Shown: positions 19,760-29,514 of the stretch, in pieces
Numbering within the stretch: position 1 is the stretch's first letter
Layout: each line of letters opens with the position of its first letter
Assembly (NCBI GenBank): GCA_002878035.1
Contig: PNIU01000021.1
Location: 1 to 40,683 of the forward strand
Length of the DNA stretch: 40,683 bases
Direction of reading: 5' to 3'
Source of the DNA: Sulfurihydrogenibium sp.
GTDB taxonomy: Bacteria > Aquificota > Aquificia > Aquificales > Hydrogenothermaceae
Made by a program: the position numbers and the translations under genes
The notes under the pieces: generated by a model
The model's input: the letters and a program-made list of their open reading frames with translations, nothing else
What the model was told of the DNA's origin: nothing
The model's database searches: none

Positions 19760-21091
19760 ATGTTTAGAGTTGCGATAGTTGGAAGACCTAACGTTGGGAA
19801 ATCTTCACTTTTTAACAGACTTGTTGGAAAGAGAAAAGCTATAGTAGAAGACATTCCCGGTGTTACGAGAGACAGAATCGTATCTACAACTGACTGGAGA
19901 GGTGTAAAGTTTGAGGTTGTAGATACAGGTGGTTACATTACGTCCGACGAAGATAAGTTTGCTCCTTACATAAGAAAGCAAGTAGAGAAAGAGTTAGAAG
20001 AAGCAGACCTTTTAGTTCTCGTCGTAGATGGAAAACAAGGTATAACACCCCTTGATAAAGAGATTGCAACTATGCTACACAAAACAGAAAAACCTGTTAT
20101 AGTTGCCGTAAACAAAATAGACGACCCAGAAAAAGAAAAACTTGCCTACGAGTTTTACGAGCTTGGATTCGATGAAGTAGTACCTATATCTACCATTCAA
20201 AAATTTGGAGTAGCCGAACTTCTTGACAAGATATACCAGCATATACCAGACTACGAAAAAGAGTTAGAGTATGAAGAAGAGGAAGAAGAGCAGGACTACA
20301 TAAAAGTTGCTATCGTAGGAAAGCCAAACGCAGGTAAATCTTCCCTTTTAAACGCTATTCTTGGAGAAGAGAGAGTTTTGGTCTCCGAAATTCCCGGAAC
20401 AACAAGGGACACAGTTGATACCCTATTTGAAAAAGACGGACAGAAATTTTTATTTTTGGATACGGCAGGTATAAGAAAAAAATCAAAGGTAGAGTATGGA
20501 GTTGAGTTTTTCTCCGTAGGAAGGTCCATAGAAGCTATAGAAAAAGCCGACGTTGTAGCACTTGTAATAGATGCAACACAAGGAGCTACCGAACAGGACC
20601 AAAAGATAGCCGGTTTAATCCAAAGAAGGTACAAACCTGCAGTGATAGTCATAAACAAGATAGACATGTTAAAAGAAAAAGAAATTGAAAAAGTGGTAAA
20701 TCAGGTTAAAGAAAAGCTTTACTTTTTAAGCTACGCTCCGATAATTTTAACTTCTGCAGCCAAGAAAATTGGAATAGATGAACTTTTAAATAAGATAGTC
20801 TACGTATACCAGCAAGCTTGGAAGAGAGTGGGAACTGGACAGTTAAACAGAGCTATAAGACAAGTTTTAGCCTTAAGACAACCACCTTCTTACCAAGGAA
20901 AGCCGTTAAAGATATACTACGCTACACAACTTGAAGGAAAACCACCAGCCTTTTTACTCTTTGTAAATAAAGCCGAAGGATTTAAAGAAAACTACGTTAA
21001 ATTTTTAGAAGCAAACCTACGAAAATTACTTGGATTAGAAAACGCACCTATAAAACTAATCTTCAGAGATAAAGAGGAAGAAAGGGATTAA
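19760..21091 (+). CDS. der: GTPase Der (EngA)
   Basis: Two tandem GTPase domains GRPNVGKSSLFN / GKPNAGKSSLLN. Confidence 0.97.
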   Translation: MFRVAIVGRPNVGKSSLFNRLVGKRKAIVEDIPGVTRDRIVSTTDWRGVKFEVVDTGGYITSDEDKFAPYIRKQVEKELEEADLLVLVVDGKQGITPLDKEIATMLHKTEKPVIVAVNKIDDPEKEKLAYEFYELGFDEVVPISTIQKFGVAELLDKIYQHIPDYEKELEYEEEEEEQDYIKVAIVGKPNAGKSSLLNAILGEERVLVSEIPGTTRDTVDTLFEKDGQKFLFLDTAGIRKKSKVEYGVEFFSVGRSIEAIEKADVVALVIDATQGATEQDQKIAGLIQRRYKPAVIVINKIDMLKEKEIEKVVNQVKEKLYFLSYAPIILTSAAKKIGIDELLNKIVYVYQQAWKRVGTGQLNRAIRQVLALRQPPSYQGKPLKIYYATQLEGKPPAFLLFVNKAEGFKENYVKFLEANLRKLLGLENAPIKLIFRDKEEERD

Positions 21092-21094
21092 AAA

Positions 21095-21103
21095 TGATAA
21101 AAT
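21095..21103 (+). promoter_or_regulatory. Extended -10 element upstream of the nitrilase-family gene
   Basis: TGATAAAAT. Confidence 0.4.
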
Positions 21104-21134
21104 ATAAAGCCAAAAACTTTTATGAGGTTTTAAA

Positions 21135-21887
21135 TTGATTGCATACGCATTACAGCTTAACTTAGAACTTGGAAACGTCAATAAAAACACACAGAAAGTT
21201 TACGATATTCTAAATTCTAAAAAGATTAAGTCAGATTCTTTAGTTTTACTTCCAGAAATGTTTAGTTGTGGCTTTGATAACGAAAACTTACTTGAACACT
21301 CCAAAAAAACACCAAAAATATACAAAGAACTTCAAAGAATATCAAAAGAGAAAAATCTCGTAATAGCCGGAACACTACCAGAAAAAAAGAAGAACAGTAT
21401 ATTCAACATGGGTTTTATAATAGATAACGGAGAGATTACGGCAAAAAGACCAAAGATAAAACTGTTTACTCCGATAGACGAACACAAATACTTTAAAGCA
21501 GGGAAAAATAGTCATATAGACATAACGGAAAGCTCAGCAGGAAACCTTGGATTTATGATATGTTTTGAGCTAAGATTTCCAAACATATCCTACCATCTAA
21601 GGAAAAAAGACGTTGAAATAATACTCGTGCCAGCCCAATGGGGAAAGGAAAGAGTAGAGCATCTAAAAATCTTATCAAGAGCAAGAGCCATCGAAACCCA
21701 GTCTTACGTAATAGTAAGTGATACGGTAGGAAAGATTGGTGAAAAAGAACTTGCCGGACACTCTGCAATATACTCTCCATGGGGAGATATACTTGATATA
21801 GAAAAAAACGATGAAGGTATAGTCTCGGCAGAAATAGATTTAAACGAAGTTTACAAAATAAGAAATAAAATAAAGATGGAGCTGTAA
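21135..21887 (+). CDS. Carbon-nitrogen hydrolase (nitrilase/omega-amidase-like), TTG start
   Basis: LVLLPEMFSCGF, RPKIKLFTP, GFMICFELRFP catalytic E-K-C context. Confidence 0.88.
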   Translation: MIAYALQLNLELGNVNKNTQKVYDILNSKKIKSDSLVLLPEMFSCGFDNENLLEHSKKTPKIYKELQRISKEKNLVIAGTLPEKKKNSIFNMGFIIDNGEITAKRPKIKLFTPIDEHKYFKAGKNSHIDITESSAGNLGFMICFELRFPNISYHLRKKDVEIILVPAQWGKERVEHLKILSRARAIETQSYVIVSDTVGKIGEKELAGHSAIYSPWGDILDIEKNDEGIVSAEIDLNEVYKIRNKIKMEL

Positions 21888-22442
21888 ATGATGGACTTTA
21901 AAAAACGTTTGGAAGAACTCATTAGAGAAAGAGCGTTAAAAGTAGCAGATGAGCCGATATTTAAGCTATCTTCCGGTAAAATGAGCAACTACTACCTTGA
22001 TTTAAGAACTATAACCCTTGACCCAGAGGGAGGATACATAATAGGAAACTTAATATATCAGATGGTAAAAGATAGAAAGCCTGATGCGGTAGGTGGTCTT
22101 ACACTTGGAGCAGACCCGATAGCCTACGCAACATCTTTAATTTCTTACATAAACAACGACCCTATAAAACCTTTTGTTGTGAGAAAAGAGCCAAAAGGAC
22201 ACGGAACAGGAAAACAGATAGAAGGCAACGTAAAACCCGGCGACAACGTTTTTATTTTGGAAGATGTTGTAACAACGGCTGGTTCTTCGTTAAAAGCTTG
22301 CAAAGTTGCTAAAGACTTTGGCTTAAACGTTTTAGGTGTTATAGCCATAGTAGACAGAGAAGAAGGTGGAGAGGAGAATCTAAAGAAAGAAGGATTTGAA
22401 CTTATACCAATATTTAAAGTTTCCTATTTTCTTAAAAAGTAG
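21888..22442 (+). CDS. pyrE: Orotate phosphoribosyltransferase
   Basis: PRPP motif VFILEDVVTTAGSSLKA; FKLSSGKMSNYYLDLR. Confidence 0.95.
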   Translation: MMDFKKRLEELIRERALKVADEPIFKLSSGKMSNYYLDLRTITLDPEGGYIIGNLIYQMVKDRKPDAVGGLTLGADPIAYATSLISYINNDPIKPFVVRKEPKGHGTGKQIEGNVKPGDNVFILEDVVTTAGSSLKACKVAKDFGLNVLGVIAIVDREEGGEENLKKEGFELIPIFKVSYFLKK

Positions 22443-23232
22443 GATGGCCTACAAGCCAAAAAACTATAAAAGCGAAAAGGCTACCAACAAGGGTCAGATA
22501 AGACCCTTTCCTTCCCTTTACATGTTTTATAATCCTTGCATGAATCACAAACCCATAAAAAATCCATAAAACAAAAAGTAAAACCTGTTTAGCGTCCCAA
22601 ATCCAATGTTTTCCAACGTAAACAGCAGTCCAGATAGATGAGGCTATTAGTCCCAAACTTAAGAAGATAAAAGCTAAAATTGTGGCTTTGTATTCAAGGT
22701 TTTGAATCAAAGATAAAGAGGAAGAAAACTTTACCACAAAAAAAGAGTTTATTCTCTTCCTTTTTAAATCTCTGTCTGTAAGTATATAAATCAAAGCCGC
22801 TATAGAAGAGAATACAATTAAACCGTAAGAAAGAATCAAAGACCCAACGTGAAGATAAAACCAAGGGTTGTTATACAAATTTTGGTTGTTCTGAGAAAGT
22901 GGAATAGAAAAAGCCAGTAAAAACATAATAAGAGGCGATACAAGAGAACCAAACTCTATAAGCTGCCTTCTGTATACAAAAGAGAACCCATAGAATATGG
23001 CAGCTAAAACCATGGCTAAAAACGTCACTAAATCTTCCAATGAGTATAAAGGAATTGTTTTTTTATCAATAGCTTTGAGAGTAAATATAAAAAGCTGGGC
23101 TAAGAAGCCAACACCAAAGAATGAATGTCCTAATTTCTGGATTTTACTATTTCTGGTAAAAAGGTATATCCAAAAACTGATAGATGAAGCAAAGTAAAGT
23201 AGTATAGGTAGTATCAGCAGTATTTTACTCAT
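22432..23232 (-). CDS. CcsA/CcmC/HemX-like cytochrome c assembly family membrane protein
   Basis: Multi-TM; degenerate tryptophan-rich motif GKHWIWDAKQ. Confidence 0.75.
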   Translation of the reverse strand: MSKILLILPILLYFASSISFWIYLFTRNSKIQKLGHSFFGVGFLAQLFIFTLKAIDKKTIPLYSLEDLVTFLAMVLAAIFYGFSFVYRRQLIEFGSLVSPLIMFLLAFSIPLSQNNQNLYNNPWFYLHVGSLILSYGLIVFSSIAALIYILTDRDLKRKRINSFFVVKFSSSLSLIQNLEYKATILAFIFLSLGLIASSIWTAVYVGKHWIWDAKQVLLFVLWIFYGFVIHARIIKHVKGRKGSYLTLVGSLFAFIVFWLVGHPTF

Positions 23233-24679
23233 CTTCGCCGTACTTCCACTCTTTTGTCATAAGGTATTCATGGATACTTTCTGCAGCATCTCTACCGTGT
23301 CTTATAGCAACAACCACTGTATCTCCACCGTTTACAACGTCTCCACCTGCAAATATTCCTTCAACGTTAGTTCTAAACTTTTTATCTACGGTAGAGAGGT
23401 TATTCCACTTATCTATTTTAAGGTTTTCTAAATCTTTGTATGCAAGAGGGTTATCTGCCTGACCTACAGCCATTATAACTGCATCACACTCTATTATATG
23501 TTCTGAACCGGGTATTTCTACAGGTTTTGGTCTTCCCCCTTTTTCATCTGGAACAAGCTCCATCTTTACACACTTTAACCCTATTACTTCACCTTTTTCG
23601 TTGCCAACCACTTCAACAGGTTGAGTTAACCAGTGAAGAAAAGCCCCTTCTTCCATAAGATGGTCCCACTCTTCCTGTCTTGCGGAAGATGTCTCTCTTG
23701 TTCTTCTGTATATAAGATGTGTTTCATTTCCAAGTCTTATAGATGTATACATACAGTCTGCGGCAGTAAAGCCCCCACCGATTACAGCAACTCTTTTATT
23801 TCTTGGAACTTCTATATCCACATCTGGAGCCAGCATATCATCTACATAATCAACATTTACCTTCATAAGGAAAGAAATTGCAGTGTAAACACCTTTTAAA
23901 TCTTCTCCGGGTATACCCATCTTTTTTCCTCTACCGGAGCCAACACCTAAGAATACGGCATCGAACTGTTTTCTTAACTCGTTTAAAGAAATATCTTTAC
24001 CAACTTTTATCCCTGTTTTTATCTCAACACCAAGCTTTTCTATAAGAGATATTTCCCAATCTAAAACTTCTCTGTCTAACCTTGCTTTTGGAATACCGTA
24101 TCTCATAACACCACCTACAAAAGGTAGTGCCTCAAAAACTACAACAGAGTGTCCTTTTTTAGCTAAAAAGTATGCTGCAGAAAGTCCAGCAGGTCCAGCT
24201 CCAACCACGGCAACTTTCTTACCTGTAGGTGGTTCCTGTGGGTCTTTCCAGTCTATACCAGACATTCTGATAGAATCTCCTACAAATCTTTCCAAACCAC
24301 CAATGTTAACTGCCTGTCCGTTGTCCTTAAACGTCAAAACACATGTGCTTTCACAAAGTCTATCTTGAGGACAAACTCTACCACAAACTGACGGAAAGGG
24401 ATTTTTAGCTCTTAAAATTCTAAGAGCTTCTACGAGGTTGTTGTTTTGAATCTGCTCTATCCACAGGTTTATATCTCCGTAAACAGGGCAGCCATATTTA
24501 CCCTGATGCTCTTGGCAAGGTGGTTTTTTACAGAGAATACATCTAAAAGATTCATCTTTTGCAGCCGTATGTCCTAAACCAAGAGCGTATTCTTTAAAAG
24601 TGTTTTTTCTTATCTCCGGTGGTAGTAAAGGAATCTGGTTTCTATCGTGTCTTCTATATACTACTTTTTTCTTCTCCAT
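23225..24679 (-). CDS. Glutamate synthase small-subunit (GltD-like) NAD(P)H oxidoreductase
   Basis: CILCKKPPC, CPVYGDINLWIEQIQ, CGRVCPQDRLCESTC, VVGAGPAGLSAAYFLAKKGH, AVIGGGFTAADC. Confidence 0.92.
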   Translation of the reverse strand: MEKKKVVYRRHDRNQIPLLPPEIRKNTFKEYALGLGHTAAKDESFRCILCKKPPCQEHQGKYGCPVYGDINLWIEQIQNNNLVEALRILRAKNPFPSVCGRVCPQDRLCESTCVLTFKDNGQAVNIGGLERFVGDSIRMSGIDWKDPQEPPTGKKVAVVGAGPAGLSAAYFLAKKGHSVVVFEALPFVGGVMRYGIPKARLDREVLDWEISLIEKLGVEIKTGIKVGKDISLNELRKQFDAVFLGVGSGRGKKMGIPGEDLKGVYTAISFLMKVNVDYVDDMLAPDVDIEVPRNKRVAVIGGGFTAADCMYTSIRLGNETHLIYRRTRETSSARQEEWDHLMEEGAFLHWLTQPVEVVGNEKGEVIGLKCVKMELVPDEKGGRPKPVEIPGSEHIIECDAVIMAVGQADNPLAYKDLENLKIDKWNNLSTVDKKFRTNVEGIFAGGDVVNGGDTVVVAIRHGRDAAESIHEYLMTKEWKYGEDE

Positions 24680-24693
24680 ACATTACTCCAACA

Positions 24694-25608
24694 TTACTGA
24701 TTTTTAAATAAGAAGCTCATTAAAGCTTTTTGGACATGTAGTCTGTTTTCAGCTTGGTTAAATATAACATCAGAATACTGTTCAAAAACGTCTTCCGATA
24801 TCTCCTCTCCTTTATGGGCTGGTAAACAGTGCATAACTACTGCCTCAGGTTTCGCAAGTAAGACTAAATCTTTATTTATTGTAAAACCTTCAAACAACTT
24901 CTTTTTATCTTTGTCTCCTTCCTGTCCCATACTTACCCACACGTCAGTGTATAAAACATCTGCTTCTAAAACAGCTTTTTTAGGGTCGTTTGTAATTTCT
25001 ATTTTGGAGCCTGTCTGCTTTGCTATCTCAACAGCTTGTAGAACAGCTTTTCCGTTAGGTTCGTAGTTTGGTGGTGTTGCAACAGAAATATCCATACCCA
25101 TAAGAGCAGCAGCAAGTAGTAAGGTATTTGCCATGTTATTACCATCGCCAACGTAAGCAATTTTTTTGTTTTCCAGCGTTCCAAAAACTTCAGTTATCGT
25201 CATTAAATCGGCTAAGACTTGGCAGGGATGCTGGTAATCTGTTAAAGCGTTGATAACCGGGATACCACTGTAATTTGCCAAATCTTCAACTTCTTTATGA
25301 GAAAAAGTCCTTATTACTATTCCATCTAAGTATCTTCCCATTACTCTGGCTGTATCCTTTATGTCTTCACCTCTGCTTATCTGTGTAGAAGAAGCCGATA
25401 TGTATATAGGTTGGCCACCCATTTGATACACGCCAACTTCAAAGGAAAGTCTTGTTCTTGTAGACTGTTTCATAAAAATAAGTCCTATCGATTTACCTTT
25501 TAAAGATTGGTCTAAAAATTTATCTTTCTTTAACTTCTTTCCATACTCTATAATCTGTAAAACTTCTTCTTTAGTTAAATCTGTAAAAGAAACAAAACTC
25601 CTTGGCAT
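24694..25608 (-). CDS. argF: Ornithine carbamoyltransferase
   Basis: FMKQSTRTRLSFEVG, HPCQVLADLMTI, MHCLPAHKGEEI. Confidence 0.96.
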   Translation of the reverse strand: MPRSFVSFTDLTKEEVLQIIEYGKKLKKDKFLDQSLKGKSIGLIFMKQSTRTRLSFEVGVYQMGGQPIYISASSTQISRGEDIKDTARVMGRYLDGIVIRTFSHKEVEDLANYSGIPVINALTDYQHPCQVLADLMTITEVFGTLENKKIAYVGDGNNMANTLLLAAALMGMDISVATPPNYEPNGKAVLQAVEIAKQTGSKIEITNDPKKAVLEADVLYTDVWVSMGQEGDKDKKKLFEGFTINKDLVLLAKPEAVVMHCLPAHKGEEISEDVFEQYSDVIFNQAENRLHVQKALMSFLFKNQ

Positions 25609-25652
25609 TTTAAACCTCCTAATAAAAATATATCATTACGTAATCTTTAAAA

Positions 25653-26558
25653 TCAACTTAAAAGGTATTTATAAACTGCCATTCTTATAAAAAGACCATT
25701 TTCCACTTGATTAAGTATCAGACTTCTACTTCCATAAACAAGCTCACTTTGAAGTTCCACTCCTCTGTTTACAGGTCCCGGATGCATTATAACGGCATCT
25801 TCTTTTAGAAGGTTTATCTTTTCTTGACTTAAACCATACTTTATAGAATACTCCCTTAAAGAGGAGAAAAACGGTTTATCCTGCCTTTCAAGTTGTATCC
25901 TCAGAAATATAACTACGTCTTTATCTTTTAAAGCTTCTTCAAGGTTTGTTGTTACAAAGTCTGCTCCAAGTGCTTCAAAATGCCTTGGTAACATGGTTAT
26001 TGGTCCGCATAAAGTTACTTCAGCTCCAAGCTTTTTAAAAAGTTTAACGTCAGAACGGGCAACTCTACTGTGAAGTATATCACCTACGATGGCTATCTTA
26101 AGACCTTCTATTTTTCCTTTTTTCTCTAAGATAGTAAAAGCATCTAAAAGAGCCTGTGTAGGGTGTTCGTTTGTTCCGTCCCCTGCATTTATAACATGAC
26201 TTTCTACACTATCAGCAACAACCTTTGCAGCACCAGACATAGAATGTCTTATTACTATAAAATCAGACCTTAGAGCTTCCAGTGTTTTAACTGTATCGTA
26301 AAGGGTCTCACCTTTCTTAACTGAGCTTGAAGATGCAGTTATGTTTATCGTATCCGCTCCAAGAATCTTTCCTGCCAATTCAAAAGAAGTCCTTGTTCTT
26401 GTAGAATTTTCGAAAAATACAAGTAAAACACTGTAACCTCTTAAATCGTTAAACTTTTTCTCACCGGCGTTAAACTTTTCTTTGTAAATTTTTGCGATTT
26501 CAAATATTTTCCCTACATCGTCTTTTGTTAACTGATTTACGGAAAAAAGGTCTTTCAT
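25653..26558 (-). CDS. pyrB: Aspartate carbamoyltransferase catalytic subunit
   Basis: FFENSTRTRTSFELAGK, HPTQALLDAFTI, MHPGPVNRGVEL. Confidence 0.96.
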   Translation of the reverse strand: MKDLFSVNQLTKDDVGKIFEIAKIYKEKFNAGEKKFNDLRGYSVLLVFFENSTRTRTSFELAGKILGADTINITASSSSVKKGETLYDTVKTLEALRSDFIVIRHSMSGAAKVVADSVESHVINAGDGTNEHPTQALLDAFTILEKKGKIEGLKIAIVGDILHSRVARSDVKLFKKLGAEVTLCGPITMLPRHFEALGADFVTTNLEEALKDKDVVIFLRIQLERQDKPFFSSLREYSIKYGLSQEKINLLKEDAVIMHPGPVNRGVELQSELVYGSRSLILNQVENGLFIRMAVYKYLLS

Positions 26559-27142
26559 CTTGAAGCCTCTCTTCTTTTTGATTTTAGAGTTAAAAAAGTG
26601 TAAATAAGGAGTCCTAAAATAACTACAGCCAGACCAAATAAAAAGTAGTAATGTTTTAGATTACCAAATAGATTTATAGCTATATGTCCTAAAAAGTATC
26701 CAACTGAAAGAAATATACTTGCCCATATTACTAACGATAAAACGTTAAAAAACAAAAATTTATAAAAGTTAAAACCTGTGGCTCCCATAAGCATCATTGG
26801 TACAACTCTCATACCATATAAAAACCTGATGATAAAAAGGGAGTATATTCCATACTTTTCTACTAACTTCTTTGCTTTTATGTAACGTCTCTTGGTATAC
26901 TTGTTTCCCAGTAGTATAGACCTTCCCTTCCATCTACCAAGAAAAAAGTATATAAGTTCATGGGTTAAGGCTCCCAGTATGGAAAATATGAATGTAGGTA
27001 TTGGCTGTAAAAAATCATGCCTTACAAAAAAGCCGGCTACCATTAAAAAAAGTTCACCTTCTATAAATGTACCTATAAAAACAGCAACGTAACCGTAAGA
27101 AGAAAGAAAATCTTCCAAATTTTCTATCATAGAATTCTCCAT
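26555..27142 (-). CDS. DedA family membrane protein; start possibly Met5 (27130)
   Basis: GTFIEGELFLMVAGFFVRH; RFLYGMRVVPMMLMGATGF; GGAG Shine-Dalgarno lies just upstream of Met5. Confidence 0.9.
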   Translation of the reverse strand: MENSMIENLEDFLSSYGYVAVFIGTFIEGELFLMVAGFFVRHDFLQPIPTFIFSILGALTHELIYFFLGRWKGRSILLGNKYTKRRYIKAKKLVEKYGIYSLFIIRFLYGMRVVPMMLMGATGFNFYKFLFFNVLSLVIWASIFLSVGYFLGHIAINLFGNLKHYYFLFGLAVVILGLLIYTFLTLKSKRREASR

Positions 27143-27147
27143 TGAAG

Positions 27148-27221
27148 TGTCCCTGGCCGGACTTGAACCGGCGACCTCCGGATTAGGAATCCAGTGCTCT
27201 GTCCTACTGAGCTACAGGGAC
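27148..27221 (-). tRNA. tRNA-Arg (CCT)
   Basis: Minus strand GTCCCTG...CAGGGAC acceptor; anticodon loop TTCCTAA; GGTTCAAGTCC T arm; CCA not encoded. Confidence 0.95.
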
Positions 27222-27222
27222 A

Positions 27223-28524
27223 CTATTTTTTCTCCGGAAGTAGCCTTACTTCCGTGTAGTTGTTATCTTTTAATGTTTTTAAATAGTTTTCAATATCCTC
27301 TTTTTTAACTTTCTTTATTCTTTCGATAAAGTTTAAATCATACTTTATATCACCTGTTACTGTAACTGCGTATCCGGCAGATTCTGCGTCGTTATCAACT
27401 TCTTCCCTTGCAAAAACTTCTCTGTTTATTATCCTTTTTTTAGCATTCTCAACAACTTCCTTAGGTATGCCGTTTTCCTGATACTGTTTTATAATTTCGA
27501 ATATTCTTTTTTTAGCATCTTCAACTTTTTCTGGCTCTGTGACAAAGTATATTAAAAACTGACTTGTTCCAACGTGAGCCATGTATCCACCGTATATAGA
27601 CTGAACGTATCCTTTTTCTTTTAACTCTTGATACATAACGGAGCTTTTTCCGTTAAAGAGTATCTCTTCTAAAACGTTTAAGGCTGTAGCTTTTTTATCT
27701 CTTATTGACGGTGCCTGCCAGCCTATAGCTACGTAAGCTCTTGTTATCTGCGGTTTGTATATATCCTCTCTTCTGACTTCGGTTTGAGGGTCTTCAAGTT
27801 CTACTTTAGGGGGTTTGTAGTACTTACCTTTTACAGTTCCAAACGTGTTTTCTATCTCTTTTAAAACTTCATCTGTTTTTACGTTTCCTACAACTACAAC
27901 GGTTGTGTTGGAAGGTGTATAATGGGAATAAAAGTAGTCTCTAACAAGCTCCGGTGTGTAGTTTTCTATCGTTTCTCTGTATCCGATAACTGGATGTTTG
28001 TAGTTAGTTTTTTTGTAAGCTAACTTGTAGTAAGTATCCCAGAGATAGTTTTTAGGGTTATCTAAATGTCTGTTTAACTCTTCAAGGACGATGGGTTTTT
28101 CTTTTGCTACCATTTCATCTGACAAAGATGGCTGAGTGGTCATATAATACAGATACTTTAACGCATCTTTCCAGAACATATCGCCAATTTCTATATGGTA
28201 GTATGTAAAGTCAAAGCTTGTGGCAGCGTTGATGCTACCACCTTTCTTTTCCACTTCAAACTCTATTTCTCCGGGCTTTGTATACTTTGTACCATTAAAC
28301 AACATATGCTCTAAAAAGTGGGATAGTCCTCGCTCTTTGTCGTTTTCATAGATTGAACCTACACCAAACCAAACTTGCACGGCTACGGCTTGGGTATCTT
28401 TCCTTTCTTTGATTATTACAGATACACCGTTTTTGAGTTTTTTTAACGTAATGTTTTCTTTACTTTCTGCCGTAGATAACATTCCCAGCATAACAACTCC
28501 TATTATCAGTAATTTTTTAAACAT
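27223..28524 (-). CDS. M16 family zinc metallopeptidase, secreted
   Basis: HFLEHMLFNGT (HxxEH) and downstream EELNRH; signal peptide. Confidence 0.94.
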   Translation of the reverse strand: MFKKLLIIGVVMLGMLSTAESKENITLKKLKNGVSVIIKERKDTQAVAVQVWFGVGSIYENDKERGLSHFLEHMLFNGTKYTKPGEIEFEVEKKGGSINAATSFDFTYYHIEIGDMFWKDALKYLYYMTTQPSLSDEMVAKEKPIVLEELNRHLDNPKNYLWDTYYKLAYKKTNYKHPVIGYRETIENYTPELVRDYFYSHYTPSNTTVVVVGNVKTDEVLKEIENTFGTVKGKYYKPPKVELEDPQTEVRREDIYKPQITRAYVAIGWQAPSIRDKKATALNVLEEILFNGKSSVMYQELKEKGYVQSIYGGYMAHVGTSQFLIYFVTEPEKVEDAKKRIFEIIKQYQENGIPKEVVENAKKRIINREVFAREEVDNDAESAGYAVTVTGDIKYDLNFIERIKKVKKEDIENYLKTLKDNNYTEVRLLPEKK

Positions 28525-29386
28525 CTTCTACCTGCCTGATATCGTCTAACTTCCAGTTTAAAGCCTTACCTACAAAAGCCCAGTACTCTTTAAATCTAAC
28601 TGGGTTGTTTTTATCACCTTCTACAACGTTACCGTATCTATCTACAGTGTAATCTTTAGCTTCGGCTTCTATCTCCACTATAACAACCTTGTTATCACCT
28701 TCCTCTTCAACGTGGACTACTTGGGCGTCCAATATCTTAACATCTTCGACTATGTTTCTTAGACCTTTTGCTTTTAAATCTTGAAGTTGAGAGTTTAGAT
28801 AAACGTACATTCTATCTGTTAAGAAGTTTTTAACGGAGTCTAAATTTCCTTCACTCCAAGCTCTTTGTATATCAACAAAAGCATTTTTAGCTAAGTTTAA
28901 AATCAACTCTTCGTTTATGTATGGTCCTACCGACATTGTATCTGCTGCATACATCGGTTCTGATACAGTGTTGGCATTAGTTGCGTAAGCTGGCTGTTCT
29001 TCTTTCTTCTTTGCAAGCATTCTAAGTATAAAGTAGATAATACCTATAATAAGAAGTATTTCCAACAAACCCGGCATTCCAAAATGTAATCCATGACCTA
29101 AAAGTAAAGATATCAATGCTCCAAATATTAAACCTCCAACAAGCCATTTGAATATTGGACTTGAAAAGAAAGATGGTTTCGCCTGAGGTTGGTATCCCGG
29201 TTGATTTTGAACTTGTTTTTGCTGTTGGTAAGGAGAAGGCTGAGATGGGTTTTTGTTAACTCTATTAAAGTCTTGACTTTTGTAAGACCTAAAGCCAGAT
29301 GAAGAACCTTTACCAGCTCTTGCAAAAGAGTCGTTTACTAAAAATATAACTGCCAACGTAATCAACATAACGATAAACTTCTTCAT
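28517..29386 (-). CDS. Tim44-like domain protein
   Basis: N-terminal membrane segment, Gly/Ser/Gln-rich linker, C-terminal Tim44-like domain (AWSEGNLDSVKNFLTDRMY). Confidence 0.82.
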   Translation of the reverse strand: MKKFIVMLITLAVIFLVNDSFARAGKGSSSGFRSYKSQDFNRVNKNPSQPSPYQQQKQVQNQPGYQPQAKPSFFSSPIFKWLVGGLIFGALISLLLGHGLHFGMPGLLEILLIIGIIYFILRMLAKKKEEQPAYATNANTVSEPMYAADTMSVGPYINEELILNLAKNAFVDIQRAWSEGNLDSVKNFLTDRMYVYLNSQLQDLKAKGLRNIVEDVKILDAQVVHVEEEGDNKVVIVEIEAEAKDYTVDRYGNVVEGDKNNPVRFKEYWAFVGKALNWKLDDIRQVEDV

Positions 29387-29448
29387 TTTTCCACCTCAAA
29401 ATCTAAGATTTAAAGATATTATATAGACAACTTTGATTTATATCAACT

Positions 29449-29484
29449 GTGCTAAAAAAAAGAAAACCTGCCTTAACGGCAGGT
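29449..29484 (-). terminator. Rho-independent terminator after the petABC operon
   Basis: Minus strand ACCTGCC-GTTAA-GGCAGGT followed by TTTCTTTTTTTT. Confidence 0.75.
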
Positions 29485-29514
29485 AGGAGATTTAGGAGGT
29501 AAGCTAAGAAACTA

